From Trissonchulus latispiculum (Eukaryota > Nematoda > Enoplea > Enoplida > Ironidae): a stretch of DNA of 64,000 nt. Location of the stretch: assembly GCA_030248195.1 (NCBI GenBank), contig JASAND010012637.1, positions 50,769 through 114,768 on the forward strand, written 5' to 3'. The notes beneath the pieces were generated by a model. That model was not told where the DNA came from. It did no database searches and worked only from the letters and a program-made list of their open reading frames with translations. Made by a program: the position numbers and the translations under genes. The first letter of the stretch is position 1. Each line of letters begins with the position of its first letter. Shown piece after piece: positions 1 through 12,302 of the stretch.

Positions 1-58
1 AAATATCACAAAATATAATGAATAGCCTGCATCACATTTAACAATCTGGAAATCTCAC

Positions 59-212
59 TGGCAAACATCAGGGATGTTTCGGATTTTCTAATACCCACGG
101 GATTTCTGGCAACACAATGATATTTTCCACTGTCAGTGCCCGTAAGCCTGCTGATATGAAGTTTAGATTGGGTCACAACAATTCGTGATGAATTATCAAG
201 TCTTTCGGAACC
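59..212 (-). CDS. Ig I-set domain, second-half exon (exon D)
   Basis: The acceptor ctgtcattctag precedes 212. Phase 0 reading gives GSERLDNSSRIVVTQ, KLHISRLTGTDSGKYHC and VARNPVGIRKSETSLMF, with the D-S-G-K-Y-H-C motif carrying the second Ig cysteine. The donor after 59 (GCCA/gtgaga) leaves phase 1, the domain-border phase, so more exons are expected beyond position 1. With exon C it forms one complete I-set domain. Confidence 0.88.
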
Positions 213-571
213 CTAGAATGACAGAAAAAGGAAAATTTAGCTTTGACTTTGTGTACTGATTTCATTTGTCACTGGTGCTCTCATCATAAAGGATAGGCTC
301 TCACAACTGAAAACATTACCACGAAGTTCTTCGACGAAGTAATTGTATAAGTTCTCATACAAATTACCAAAAACAGAAAAAAATTATTGCTGTAGGTACA
401 GGTGTTGCAGCTCCAGGCTATAAGCTTTCTGAGTGCCGATCAGACGTTTCAGGCTGCAAGCGTGCCGCCTGAAATTAACTTAGTCCAACAGCATTCCCAT
501 GTTTAGTCAGATCGGTTTCGATTACGTAAGCGATAGTTTCCAATACAATGACACGAACCAAAATAAAATTT

Positions 572-576
<5 letters not shown>

Positions 577-607
<31 letters not shown>
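577..607. repeat. (AT)n microsatellite
   Basis: Uninterrupted AT dinucleotides. On the minus strand they begin right after the donor of Ig exon C, so length changes would alter the intron start beyond the gtatat hexamer. Confidence 0.95.
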
Positions 608-608
<1 letters not shown>

Positions 609-611
<3 letters not shown>

Positions 612-724
612 GTTCCAAGAAACAGTAGGCTTTGGTCTACCCTCGGCTAAACATTCCAAAGTGAGCATGTCTCCGATGTTCTTATAGACCTCTTCTGGTG
701 GCGCTTGAATGAAATAGGGCAGGG
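609..724 (-). CDS. Ig I-set domain, first-half exon (exon C)
   Basis: The acceptor acttttgcttcag lies just above 724 and the donor AACAAG/gtatat follows 609. Entered in phase 1 from exon B, the exon reads PYFIQAPPEEVYKN, then GDMLTLECLAEGRPKPTV and SWNK: A strand, B strand with Cys, the G-x-P-x-P turn and the C-strand Trp of an I-set domain. It ends in phase 0, exactly the entry phase of exon D. The donor sits directly against an (AT)n tract at 577-607, so the splice site and the microsatellite share bases. Confidence 0.87.
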
Positions 725-1030
725 CTGAAGCAAAAGTAATAACAGTAATCTTACTTTATGTGCTCAAAACGATGAAAAGGCAGAATATGTGCCACAAATC
801 TATACGGCACAGGCCAGGTGCACGCTGTTTGCCGTTAACCCTTTCCCATGTATAGTAACGAATGACAACTAACTCTTTACTAATCTCCGTATCTCTGATC
901 ATATCTCAATTCAACAATCTAATTTTGTAAGTGTTGAAATACACAGATACTACACACGCATCTATTTGTTGTAAAGTAAATCTTAAAGGAAGTAAACTGA
1001 GTTTGCAGCCAAAGGCACCGGTTGTGAACC

Positions 1031-1076
1031 GGTTGTGCTTGTGCTTGTGCCTGTGCTTGTGCTTGTGCTTGTGCCC
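1031..1076. repeat. (CTTGTG)n hexamer repeat
   Basis: About eight copies of a TTGTGC-type hexamer with one variant (CTGTGC). It lies in the intron between Ig exons B and C. Confidence 0.9.
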
Positions 1077-1200
1077 TAGTGTGAACCGGGCTTTAGCCCT
1101 GCCTTTGATATTTCACATAAGTCGTAGTCGAAATTTTCAAACACGTGTGATAAAGTGTGGTCTGTGGAGAGCCGGAGTGGACTGACAGACCTGTCGTTAC

Positions 1201-1344
1201 CTTGTAATTGCAGTTTAACAGAACGGCCTTTTGGAATATGCGATGATCGGTTTAAAAGTTTCAGTTCACACTGATACGTTCCTTCGTCTCCATTACGAAT
1301 GTGGCTCAAAAGCAAAGAATTCTTATCTCCAGCACTTAACCGAT
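1201..1344 (-). CDS. Ig V-type domain, second-half exon (exon B)
   Basis: The acceptor ttttgatttag precedes 1344; the donor after 1201 reads CAAG/gtaacg. Translation in phase 1 gives DRLSAGDKNSLLLSHI then the diagnostic F-strand motif NGDEGTYQCEL (D-x-G-x-Y-x-C) and a final G-strand KLQLQ. Entry and exit are both phase 1, the usual phase at Ig domain borders. It completes the domain begun at 2165-1969. The insertion LLNRSSHIPKGRS between the F and G strands is long and basic, like the CDR3-side loop of V-type domains. Confidence 0.85.
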
Positions 1345-1523
1345 CTAAATCAAAATGTACACAAAATTTAGGGTAGTAAACCAGTAAACCTAATAAGCAG
1401 GCAGAGATTAAAAGCAGTGCCGATGTTTATTTCAAGAAGATGATTCGTGAACATGAAAAGTTTAACAATCTCTACAGGATGATATTTCTGCAACGTTTTG
1501 TGTTAAAGGTATTTAGACGAATC

Positions 1524-1971
1524 TTAATTTAATTCATTCGGGTTTTCCAATCCAGCCGCACCGCACGGCTTGCCACGGGTGCATACGAAGCGCTTTTAAA
1601 AACCTTACCCTTCATAATTAATCGAGTAGAGAGAGAGAGAGAGAGTTAGTCAATGAGGTGAACTTCTGCTTCACCAAAGCAGATAGAAATTCGAAACAGT
1701 GAAGGACAGAAAATATGTATACCAACCAAAATATTATTTACCTTTAATTTAATTTAATTCATTCGGGTTTTCCAATCCAGCCGCACCGCACGGCTTGCCA
1801 CGGGTGCATACGAAGCGCTTTTAAAAACCTTACCCTTCATAATTAATCGAGTAGAGAGAGAGAGAGAGAGAGTTAGTCAATGAGGTGAACTTCTGCTTCA
1901 CCAAAGCAGACAGAAATTCGAAACAGTGAAGGACAGAAAATATGTATACCAACCAAAATATTATTTACCTT
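1524..1971. repeat. Tandem duplication of about 225 bp at the exon A splice donor
   Basis: Two nearly identical copies lie head to tail, about 1524-1744 and 1749-1971. They differ mainly in the length of an internal (GA)n tract and one base in the AGATAG/AGACAG stretch. The right copy ends at the splice donor of Ig exon A. The left copy repeats the donor hexamer on the minus strand (AAAG/gtaaat near 1742), giving a second, decoy donor about 227 bases downstream. Confidence 0.92.
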
Positions 1972-2165
1972 TATATTCAGTTGATTCGTGTCCAGTTGCA
2001 GCTCCGCTGAACTTTGTGAAAATAATTCCGCCATTTTTCTTCCATTCCAAAACATAAGGATCACTATTGGAATCGGACTCAACGGAGCAGGGAAGCGTCA
2101 AAGATTGGTCCAATACACCGTTCACCGTTACGAATTCACTATTATCTTGTTCGTCCACAGGCATA
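1969..2165 (-). CDS. Ig V-type domain, first-half exon (Ig-superfamily gene exon A)
   Basis: The minus-strand reading gives MPVDEQDNSEFVTVNG then a typical Ig B-strand (SLTLPCSV, first Cys) and C-strand Trp (YVLEWKKNGG). The donor at 1968 reads AAG/gtaaat and leaves phase 1. The next exon (1344-1201) enters at phase 1 and supplies the second half of the fold, so the pair makes one complete V-type Ig domain. The upstream acceptor is the weaker call: a better pyrimidine tract ending at 2172 would bring an in-frame TGA, so an acceptor at 2166 is chosen. No signal peptide exon was found. With the exons at 724-609 and 212-59 this is an Ig-superfamily adhesion or receptor type protein that leaves the window on the left. 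Which family member it is cannot be told. Confidence 0.75.
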
Positions 2166-4124
2166 CTTCAAACTGTCAGCACAAAATTAAGTAATATTTG
2201 GAGCATAGGCGAGAGTTATGATCATTGTAAAATCCATTTCCTGTCTGAAAATGATAATATTCTCAGCAAAGAACGGTCTATCTTATCATAAAGCTAGCCT
2301 ATGAGAAGAGAAGCATATTTTGTAGATAAAGTAAACGGTTGGGAAAAATGTCTCAAAAGTAAATTACATACCTAGCCTACTGAACTCAACCTACCTCTAT
2401 GTATCTACTATTTAGCCTCATAAAAGCGGCCAAGCTTCATTTACTGCGCCTAAGCAGACCTCTGTTTTTATTACCACTTTTATGATGCATTCCAAGAAAG
2501 TTTGTAGTCTGAAATAAATGGGTTGCAAAATGTCCAGCAAATTGGCGGAATTGAAGTCAGAATGGAGCATTTCCGGGACCACATTAAAACAGCAAACACA
2601 ACGGGGCCAACAAAGCAACATAGCCTGCTAATATTTGTTGTTATTGTCATTTAATTTTATTTAATCTTCGACGAGGCTGAGTCAAACAAAGCTGAACGTC
2701 CGGGATACTGAATTTCTTGGTTTTTAAGTTTCTTGTTAATGCTGTTTTATTTCAGATAGGAACAATAGGACACTGTCCTATGAAGTTCTGCAAACTTATA
2801 AGTCCAGAACTGATTGCGAACTAGCGAGATGTATAAGGTAACTAGGTAATTATGTCCGAAAAAAAGCTTAACAGTTGCAACGACAATCATGCAAAATAAA
2901 ATAGCAAAACCTTGTACACTAATATTGAAGATCATATGTAACACTCACAAATATAAACTTGATGGCATAAGAAAAAAGCATATATACTAATGAAGCTCAA
3001 TTATTTCTGTATATTCATGTATATATCATGTAAGCTAAGCTAGCTATATACATTCTCATTCTGACCAGAAGAAGAGAGGGACAAAGACTGCAATTAACAC
3101 TTTATAGAACCAGAAAGCCAGACGTTTTGAAATAATAACATTAGTCCTTAATTGAACCACTTAAGCTGCCAATGAATAATTAAACATTTGTAAACGTTGA
3201 CCGTGAAAATATAATAATTAAAGGGTTTTAGAATAACCAAATCCTGCCGAGTTAAGTCTGTCTCAATTGCAACAGCTTTTAGGATCTTCTTGGATGGCGA
3301 ATAATAGCAGATGCGAAGTCAGTCTAAATTTAATTTACTAAAACTTTTAGCTTATTGTCCGCCTGAACAAAGAAAATCAAGCAAAAAATTATTTGAAAAG
3401 TCAAAATTTGGGTTGAAGGACGTAGCTCAAAAAGTTGGAATTCAGCATGTCGACAACATACCCATACCAAATCTTAGCCTCATCGGTCATTTTAAAAATT
3501 AAAAAGGTGTAAGTGAGAACCAAAACTGGAACAGACCAAAACACTCACAATCTCGATCCTCTCTATTAATGAAGTAGTAGTAGTAGTAATAGTATAAGAG
3601 TAGTAATAGATCCTTTCTGCTAGTATCTCTAAACTTCCTAAGGTACATCTAAACTTGCTTTACGATGAACTATACGAAGTAACCTATTTCTGCACTAAAG
3701 CAATGGAGCGGAGCAAGCAAGATCCAACTATCAAACACATGAAAGCCGACAAAAGCGGTTGTGTGAAGTTAGCTGAAAGTTTTTCACATTGTTAACTTCA
3801 AGTGCCACTTCATAGCTACCAATATACTTTTAACGAGGACACAATTTATAAAACAGTGAAAAGTGACGCCTCTTAAGTCCCCAAGTCAACACCTGTGTCC
3901 AGTAAATAGGTGTGACAAAAACTGTGAAAAGACCAGAAAACAGGATTTAAATTGGCTTCACATTTAACGCTCGTGTGACTATGAAGCTTTCACTAAAATG
4001 ATGTATTATCTGAGGCAAGCTAACAAGCGTTTTATTTAGCTAAACATTATGATGAATTTCAGTCACACATATCCAGCAGTAAGCTAATGGTTTACAGGAG
4101 CTCGTGTTACAAGGAGGCTAAATT

Positions 4125-4362
4125 ACTGACTTGGGCATTAGAATTTTGCTAACAGTGCTAGTAGATATACGATTAATAAATTCCCTTCCGTTAATCTGAT
4201 AAAGCTTTGCACTGAAAGGAAAGACAAATTTGCGTAAAACAAAGTCAGATCTGTTTTCTCCATTTCCGAGGCTTATGCCTACAAATGCGGAAAACAGCCT
4301 TCCATCTTGCTGGGCACAATTTTCAACCTGAACGAGAAACTGTTGACGGATCTGTAGGATAG
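4125..4362 (-). CDS. Possible isolated exon, unrecognised
   Basis: On the minus strand a good acceptor (ttctatcctacag) is followed by an open frame that begins IRQQFLVQVENCAQQDGR and ends in KILMPKSVI before a stop. Composition looks protein-like, but no family is recognised and no convincing donor or partner exon was found. It could be a 3' terminal exon, a gene relic or chance. It lies upstream of the Ig gene on the same strand, yet its end phase does not fit exon A. Confidence 0.25.
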
Positions 4363-5565
4363 AATTTATGATAAACGCTTTGATTTGCAAAGTTCCAGAA
4401 AGACGGTAATTGTAGCAAAAAGCTGGTTCAAGTTCCCAGTCTCAACCAAAGCTTCGATAAGCGAACTCAAACGGATATAAAAACCCAGAAACGCTAAGCT
4501 AAAACTGACAGTTATATCAAAACAAAGGTTGAAATGTTGACAGTTTGCTCTAGCTAAAGGTAGGCGAAAAAAGATTGCATATGCCAATCCTTAAGAACTG
4601 ATTATCGCACAGTAACTTAGGTAACAACAATCAAAATCTTGGAACATAAACTCAGAAAAAAGGTTCTTTGTAGAGTCCCCCTCCCTACCTCAAGAAGCTA
4701 GAAAGAATTGCGACAAGTCATCGATTATCCTCAAGCTAATTTATTTTTGAACTCAGTCTTCCCGAAAGCATTAGGATAAAAAGACGGCCTCTCGTTAAAA
4801 ACATTGCTAAACGCCATTCTCCCACGACTCTATGTAAATTTTGAAGCAAGAAAAAACTCATCATAAAGGCGACCTAAAGACAGATGGGATTTGTTCTGGA
4901 GCAACATTATCATATAATCTTTCAAACAGGCGTCAGATGGGTCCTCGGAGGCCGTTTGAAAAATTGGCATCTAACGAAAAAAAAGATACCACAAAACCTA
5001 GGCTAGGCTCCTTTCATCTTACATATGCTTTGTATTATAGAAAACTATTCTCGAACAAGAGGGAAAATGTTGAACAACTTTCAAAGAAGAAAGTTGAGAA
5101 TAACTAACTCTGGCTAACATCGCGTAGGAAGCTTCCATATGTGAAACCATTAATTTAACCAGTTGAACAGTGAAGCAGAATTTCAATAAAAATTCCTAAC
5201 CTGCATATCCTTAGGAGGAAAGTTAGGAGAATACATTTCGGAAATGTTTGGTTACAGCCGGTTTTTTCTGATCGATCAGAAGAAGTAAAGACAATTTTAC
5301 ATGGAATCTTATACGGAAGGATGCTTCAGTCAGACAGACACACTATAGCTGACTCCCTTTAGATCAACTAACGATTGTTAATTTCGCAGAAAACATTATT
5401 TTCGATATGATATCAAGTTTTTTTTCGAAACCTGATGACTTTATTATTTTACACTTACTTATGCATAAACAAAAGGCAAGGCAAACCGTCTCTAGAAAAG
5501 TCTGGTCGGATCCACTCATTCGAACTAAAAGTCTTAACAAACAACTAAGATAAGGCTGTAGCTAT

Positions 5566-6689
5566 TAGAGGCCTGCACGGGCCGAATTTTTGCGGCCCGG
5601 CCCGTGAAAAATTTTTCTCGGCCCGCCCGGCCCGGCCCGTCAGCTGCTTCGGCCCGGCCCGGCCCGGCCCGGCCGGTCAGATGCTTCGGCCCGGCCCGGC
5701 CCGGCCCGTAAAAATTTCGGCCCGCCGAAGCCGCGAAACTTTTTTGTCCCAAAATTCAAAATTACGTAAATATTTTTCTTAAGCTTGTTTTTCCAAACAG
5801 AATCTCTGCTTTTCAGTGATTTTTCTAGGAAAAGTGTGTTTTTCCTAAAAAATTATTTTCGAGTTTTTAATGGTTTTTAAACGCAGTTTTAAGGACACAA
5901 TTTTTTCGTTCTACAAGCAAATAGATACTCACTTGTATTGTATTGACAATTTGTATGACTGGAGCGTTAGAAAAACAAAAAAAAATTCCCTAAAAGGTTA
6001 CAGTGGCAGCATTTAAATATTGTACTTTTATTAAACCAGTTGAAATTCTGTAAAGTGCGCATTTTTATTAGAATTAGTCGAGAATTAAACGTATTATAAT
6101 TAGAAATAAAGAACTTTTAGAAAGATGTAAATGCGCAGAAGGATCAATTTCAAAGGATAGTAAATCTTTGCTTCAGAAATCCGAAACTTTGATTCTTTAA
6201 ACAGCGTTTTCTAAGAAAATGTAAGGTTTTTAAAAAACATTGCGGACACATTAAAACCACATCAAAAATACTTACACTGTTCCTAATACCGTATATTACC
6301 CTAATTCAAAGTTTTATATTCCCATGTAGTAAACGCTAAACTGACTTAGATGTATTGAGGATTTGACATTAATGATGAGACTGGGGACAAATACATATCG
6401 CTCATGAAAATAGAATGCTGAAGTTAACTGCGGAAAACCAGGGTTACTGTGAACGAAACATATTTCGGAAACACAAAACGTTTTAAGCTATAATATGAGT
6501 TACTGTTTTACAGTTAAATCATTCAAAAAACTGATGGCGGGCCGGACAGTCGGGCCGCGGCCCGGCCCGGCCCGAGCGCTTCGGCCCGCGGCCCGGCCCG
6601 TGAACTTTGGTCGTCGGCCCCCCCGGCCCGGCCCGCGGGCCGGGCCGGGCCGGGCCGGGCCGCGGGCCGTAATGCAGGCCTCTAGTCTA
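5566..6689. mobile_element. Non-autonomous hAT-like element with GC-rich ends
   Basis: Both flanks carry the same 8-bp sequence GTAGCTAT (5558-5565 and 6690-6697). The left end reads TAGAGGCCTGCA and the right end carries its inverse TGCAGGCCTCTA, with five extra bases before the duplication. Next to each end are arrays of the GGCCCG hexamer (about 5574-5733 and 6536-6670) in opposite orientation, so the two ends could fold back. The centre is AT-rich and non-coding. The 8-bp duplication and the TAG..-type terminus point to hAT; no transposase is present. Confidence 0.85.
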
Positions 6690-6699
6690 GTAGCTATGC

Positions 6700-9600
6700 T
6701 GGAGCCATGACCCAAGGAGAGAACTGACTAAAGAATAAGCTAATGGATTTGTTTTGCTTTTTGGTTTAATTTGTCTCGGACTAATTTATTCAAAACATCG
6801 AAATTTATTGCAGAAAATTGCTGTTAAAGCAACATTTGAACAGCACAGGCAGGTGAATGTTCGAAAAGTGTCAAAGTTAATATCATTATCTCCTGTCCTA
6901 TAATCTTAAACAATAAGCTAATCATAGTTCTAGCTATAGGATCATAAATGCCCGAAAGGCAATATGAGGTTGGTTCAGTCAACTGAGGACTCACAGAATC
7001 TTCTGACAAGAGGGGAGCTGAGGCTGTCCACAACAGAAACCTAAAGTAGATTGGATTCTACATAGTCCTAATTAATAGCTTATGATAGAGAAGTGGTAAC
7101 GAGCTCTGACTACATCAAGCACAACAGAACACAAACTCCATAGACAAAGTCACATGTCAATATGGAGCCAGAGTAACCTAGAATGCCAATTTGAATGGAA
7201 AGTAGGACCAGAGGCCAGTTCAATTTGAATTGGGTCAGCGGAGCTTCCTATCAACCTATACTATGTACGTAGTCATCAACTAGATTAACTGATAAGCTTT
7301 AGGGTCGCGTTATCATATTAACCCTTGTTCTCTGCCATCCATGAAGACAGCTTCCTGGATTAAGAGGGCCCGGACACTTGTAATGAGGGGAACCCCTATT
7401 TTCTTTTTTGGATATTTCACTCTGTTCTTATCTAATAGGATTTGCTTCGCAACGACTCTAATATTAGGTTCACTCCGACTCTATCCTTCTAGCTCTGCCT
7501 GATTGAGATTATTTAGAGGTTTCAGAGTTAAGACTCAGACTGTTGCGGATCTGATTTTACTCCCTGGAGTGGAACCTTCCAGACGTTCAGTCACGACAAA
7601 CTGTGCAACGATTCACACAAACTATAAAACTAATTTGACCATATTCTCAAATTCATGCAGCATTAGCACACGCACAGGGGGATTGAAAATGAAGTAAAGC
7701 CAAATTGCCAAACAAATTCACGTCCTCTAAAGTTTAGACACGGGTGAACATAAGCGTGTAAGCTTTGAATGAATCAAAAATTAATAAGGAAAACCCAAAA
7801 GTCATCAACTTCTCTCTACTACCAAAATTCGACAATTTACATAGCAACAACTATTAAAACAAAACATAGGATCTATATTGACCAGTATCTATCTACTGTA
7901 GTAACAATGTGAGGTACAATAGAAGGTGGCCTTACTATAAACCCACAAATTAGATGCAGAAATTTCAGAACCAAATATCAATCCTAAATTGAATCTCAGA
8001 GACAAAGTAATAACTCAACTACTAATTAAGTTAAAAATACAAGTTGAAGAAGGAGGCTTTAATTTGCATCGTGGCCAAATTCCTCAAAACAAACTGTTTA
8101 CATTATTATAAGAGTACATAGTTTCTTAATCTTTTAAGAAAGTTTTTATCTATCAATCATTGAGATCTAAATCTAAAACGTCTAAACGCATCTAGTGCAC
8201 AGCACAAGCTAACGTTCTTTATATCTATAGACAGCATTCTGCATCAATTCTGTTCAGCAAAACGAAAAATAACATAAAGGCGGTTCAAACATGTAGCACA
8301 CATGGATACAATGAGTCGTTTAGATCAAAATTGGTACTGGTTACTGGTGCTCAAGTAGGTACAATTTTCAGATAGGCTGCTGTGCTGTAATAAAAATGAA
8401 ATAGGCAATAATGCTAAGGTAGAGTGAGCCTGGAAGCTTTTCCTAATGACCTGAACAAGGCAGTTGCCAGGTGTCACCTGCTATCTCTGTGCTTAAGAGT
8501 TAACACCCAGAGTATTATCAGGACTCAAAACTTTTCCCTCACGGAGTTGAAAGACTAAAAATGAAGGAGAGGTTGTGGAGAAAGAAAGACGGCGAAATTA
8601 TCTTTTCTGGGGATTATATTTTAAAAGCAAAGATCAAAATTTCTTTAAACCACGATTTATGCAAACACTGAGCTGTTGTACCTGGAGAAAACCAAATCTA
8701 GCAGCAAACCACTGTTTCAAAACAAAGCCTTTACAATTTTCACTCTACGACTGGCTATAACTTTAGGAAAGTTTTAGCCAATGATAAAAGTTTACTCTAA
8801 CAGAAGTGGAAAGTTGGATGAAAAGTCCAGTTATGGCAATTCTTGAATAGCTGAGGCAGGCTAAACAGCATTTAATCGCTCCCTAAAAGGCTTTCATGTT
8901 TAATCAAAGTTTTTAAAGTGGGCCCATTTAGGATCAGAGAATGGAAAGTTAGCCCAGTTCCTCTACAGAGCACCAAGTCATGGCAAATAAAAAACAACAT
9001 AGCTTAATTTATGCTACATTCAGCTAGAGATGAGCTGTTGATTGACACAAGATTTTCTCAGTCTAAAGACTATCCTATTACGTAAGTAGCTATATGGGGG
9101 GGGTCTGAAAGTCAGTCTTGCCTGCCAGGCTGTATGGGATTATAATTGCAGCTGAATAGGCTAAAATATTCAGAATTCGACCTCAGTTTTTGAATTTCCA
9201 AACCCAGCCAAATAAGAAGGATTTTCTTTCTTATAACGGGAAGGAGAAGTCAATCATGGAATCAGTAGAGCTAGAAAAGTCGACAATTTGAAGACACCAA
9301 CCGCTAATCTCAGTGGAATTAATTCTGACTTTGAACTAAGGAACTACTGAAAGTGATTTATAAACAACATTTGAATATATATTATCTAATTAAATTTTTT
9401 CATTCAGTGACGCTGGAACTAACGTAAAAATCAAACATTCTTGCGGAATTGCTTTTGGTATCGTTGACGTGATCAAGGAAATGTCTTAGCACTACCATTC
9501 AAGTCGCGCCAAGTTTAACACCGAAATTTCAATGAGTTAGGGATAATTTCAAACTACATATCTATATATAGAACATGCCACTGAAGGTTCCATTATCAAC

Positions 9601-12290
9601 CTTTTTGAATAATTCATTATCGTTATTTAACCACATGCCTTGAAGAATAAACAGACTCAGCAGCCTACAATAGTTGAGAATTGTGCTTGATGACCAATTT
9701 ATGTTGTGTAAATGTTTCCGGTCTTCCAGAGAATAATGTCCTTAGTTTGGAACTGAAAGTTGCCTAATAACCTATATTTTCAGATAGGAAGAATTTGGAA
9801 GAACCAAAGAAAATCATAGAAGAGCATAAGTTAAAACGCTGAGAGAAGCTGAAGAATTAAGTTGAAGTATTACAGTGATTTACAGTAACAGTTTATATTG
9901 TTAGTAGTAAAAAGTAAAACAAACTTTTAGACAATATCTTAGGTTAATTTGAAAAGTGAACGTTGAGGAATGGAATAGGCATACACGAATGTAAATTACC
10001 GGTAGTAGGTAGGTACCAAGGATACCAACACTTTTCGAATACTATTTTTATAGGCACAGATTTTAACCTTGGTCAGAATTTTAACGCATTATAAACGATA
10101 AGATTTCCTGCCATTGGATTGGTTTCAACTAAAAATCTTTCGAAGTTGAGAGTCTTGTAAAGTGAAATAATCGAACATCAACCAACCTAAAAAGTTTAAT
10201 TCAGTACAAACACTTAAGCTCCTGCAGATTGGTGTCAAAGTCTGCGTAAAAGTGCTTGTGTCAACGTGAAAACTGTCAAAAACAGTAATTTTAGAATTTC
10301 ATAAGTTGAAAAATAATCAGTCGGACACCTTAAATGACAAACATGAAATTTCCTCTGCGAACCCAATGCAATAGTTATATTTACAATTGCCTTTAAAATG
10401 ACTTTCGACTGCGTAAAAGTGACGAAGCTTGGAACGCACCCCTGAATCCTCAAAACAATTCAACACCGCAACAGAAGAAATTAATAAAGCAAAGGTGGCA
10501 ACACCAAAATATGCCTGGCGAGATTCCCGAACAGAAAGAGAGAGAAGAAATTAATATAATACGGTACCATGGTAAAATAGGTATGCTTATAGACTATAGA
10601 GTCTTCCAAGCAGTTATGTATAGTCCATGGAAATCTTCTTTATTACTAACATCTAACATCAAACGTTTAAGTTTTATACGCCTGCTTTTAAGAAATGCCC
10701 ACCTAGGAAATGCTTAATTCTACAATTTACAGTCACTTGAAATGAGCATTGGTATTAGTTCAGTTCAGCTTATACGTAAGCAAAGCAGGATGAATATAAC
10801 AATATTAACAACAGAACTTGGTCAGAAAAGAAAATATCGTTTACAGAAATGATGAGCTTTTGAGGAAGAACGTAATATTGCCGTCAACTCCTGAGGGGGA
10901 CTAAACTAGGTTGAAAAATGGGAGCTTCGAAGTCTGCTAATGAGTTGATTAAAGGAAAAAGAGGGAAAGTGCCTGTTGCAAAATTAGCAGAAAACTGAAT
11001 TATATCATTAGATTAAAGTAATGGCAGTTTCATGGTCCGAACGCCTTTGTAAAAAAGAAAACATTAATCATGTGCTGTTTTTAAGGACAAAATTTTGACA
11101 AAACCTTCTACGTATGTAATGATGCACCATCTGTTGAGGAATAAACAGCCATCTAAAAACGTACATCGGCACTGAGAAATTAATAGTGAGCTTACGAGGA
11201 TGACAGACGGCTCAATTGTTTATTCAGTCTTCTTACCAGAACCAAAGAATCTTCCAAAAAATCTAAAATGTATATCATACAAAAATTCTCTACAATTCTC
11301 TTTTCAGAACCGAAGGAAAATGACTCTTTCGCTACCATGCTAAAACCTTAACATTTAAAAGTTGAAATTGGAATGGAGACTAGCTGCATTGTGATTAAGT
11401 TTCGAGAACATTTGGCTTTTGTCCAGCTGTTTTAAAATTCTAGGACTTTTGACAAACCGAAAATTTTGCCAAAATTTGAACTATGCTTTAAAGGAATGGA
11501 GGTAACACTGGTCGTGAAATTAAGAACAGACACAAGACTGGAGTTCAAATGTGCCTCTCTGTGAATCATGAAGAGCTTGCATGATTTATATCAGTGCATA
11601 AATACAATATTTAGCATGCTTTATGCAATATTCAAAGGGGACGGGGAACATTTCACAAGTCAAAACTCCAGACTATGTAATTAAGCTGAGAAGTCTAAGA
11701 GGAGTGCTTTCTGTGTGAAACAAGGCTCCGGGACAGAGAAGTTATTGAAGAGGAGGTCCTCAGACTCAGATAAACCTTTCACGCCACAAAATAAAGTATG
11801 CATGAGTCTCTTCAATTAATTCCTCATACAGGGATGGTAATTAAAGAGAGATGACATTAACAGCACAGGGGACTTCTCCTTACAGCTCAATCTCAGCTAT
11901 GTATCTTCTGAACTTACCTATCTACAGAGGTCCAGAGAGAGGTCTAGCTCCCATATTTAGCAGAGTGTCAATCTTGTCCTTCACCTTGTCAACAAATTTG
12001 GTGGACGGGCAGTTTAGTAGACCGAGATTCATTAAAGTTTAAAATTTTAAATGATTTACGAACTCTAAAATAGTTGAGCCATTTGAACTTGAAATGAAAG
12101 CCATAACAACACAGTACTTGCAGTAGGGAAAACAATTAATACCAAACACTATGTAAACTTGTAAAGCCAGGATGGTTATCGAATATCCGTATATGTTGAA
12201 AGACAAGACGCATTGTACGACAAAAAATGTATTGTTTCGATGAAAACATAAACCGATTATCAATCCGCAATTAACGTGGTGAAGCAGCCA
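6700..12290. other. Gene-free stretch
   Basis: No exon with supported splice sites, no RNA gene and no clear transposon boundary was seen. Open frames here are short and unlike proteins. A run of G residues near 9098 and scattered AT-rich tracts are the only local features. It may be intron or intergenic DNA. Confidence 0.5.
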
Positions 12291-12302
12291 AGCCAAATAT
12301 TT

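Noticed and set aside
11905..12040. Short minus frame with KFVDKVKDKIDTLL beside a perfect gtaagt donor
   Set aside because: The frame stops before the donor and no acceptor precedes it; a plus-strand acceptor overlaps. No consistent exon model could be made.
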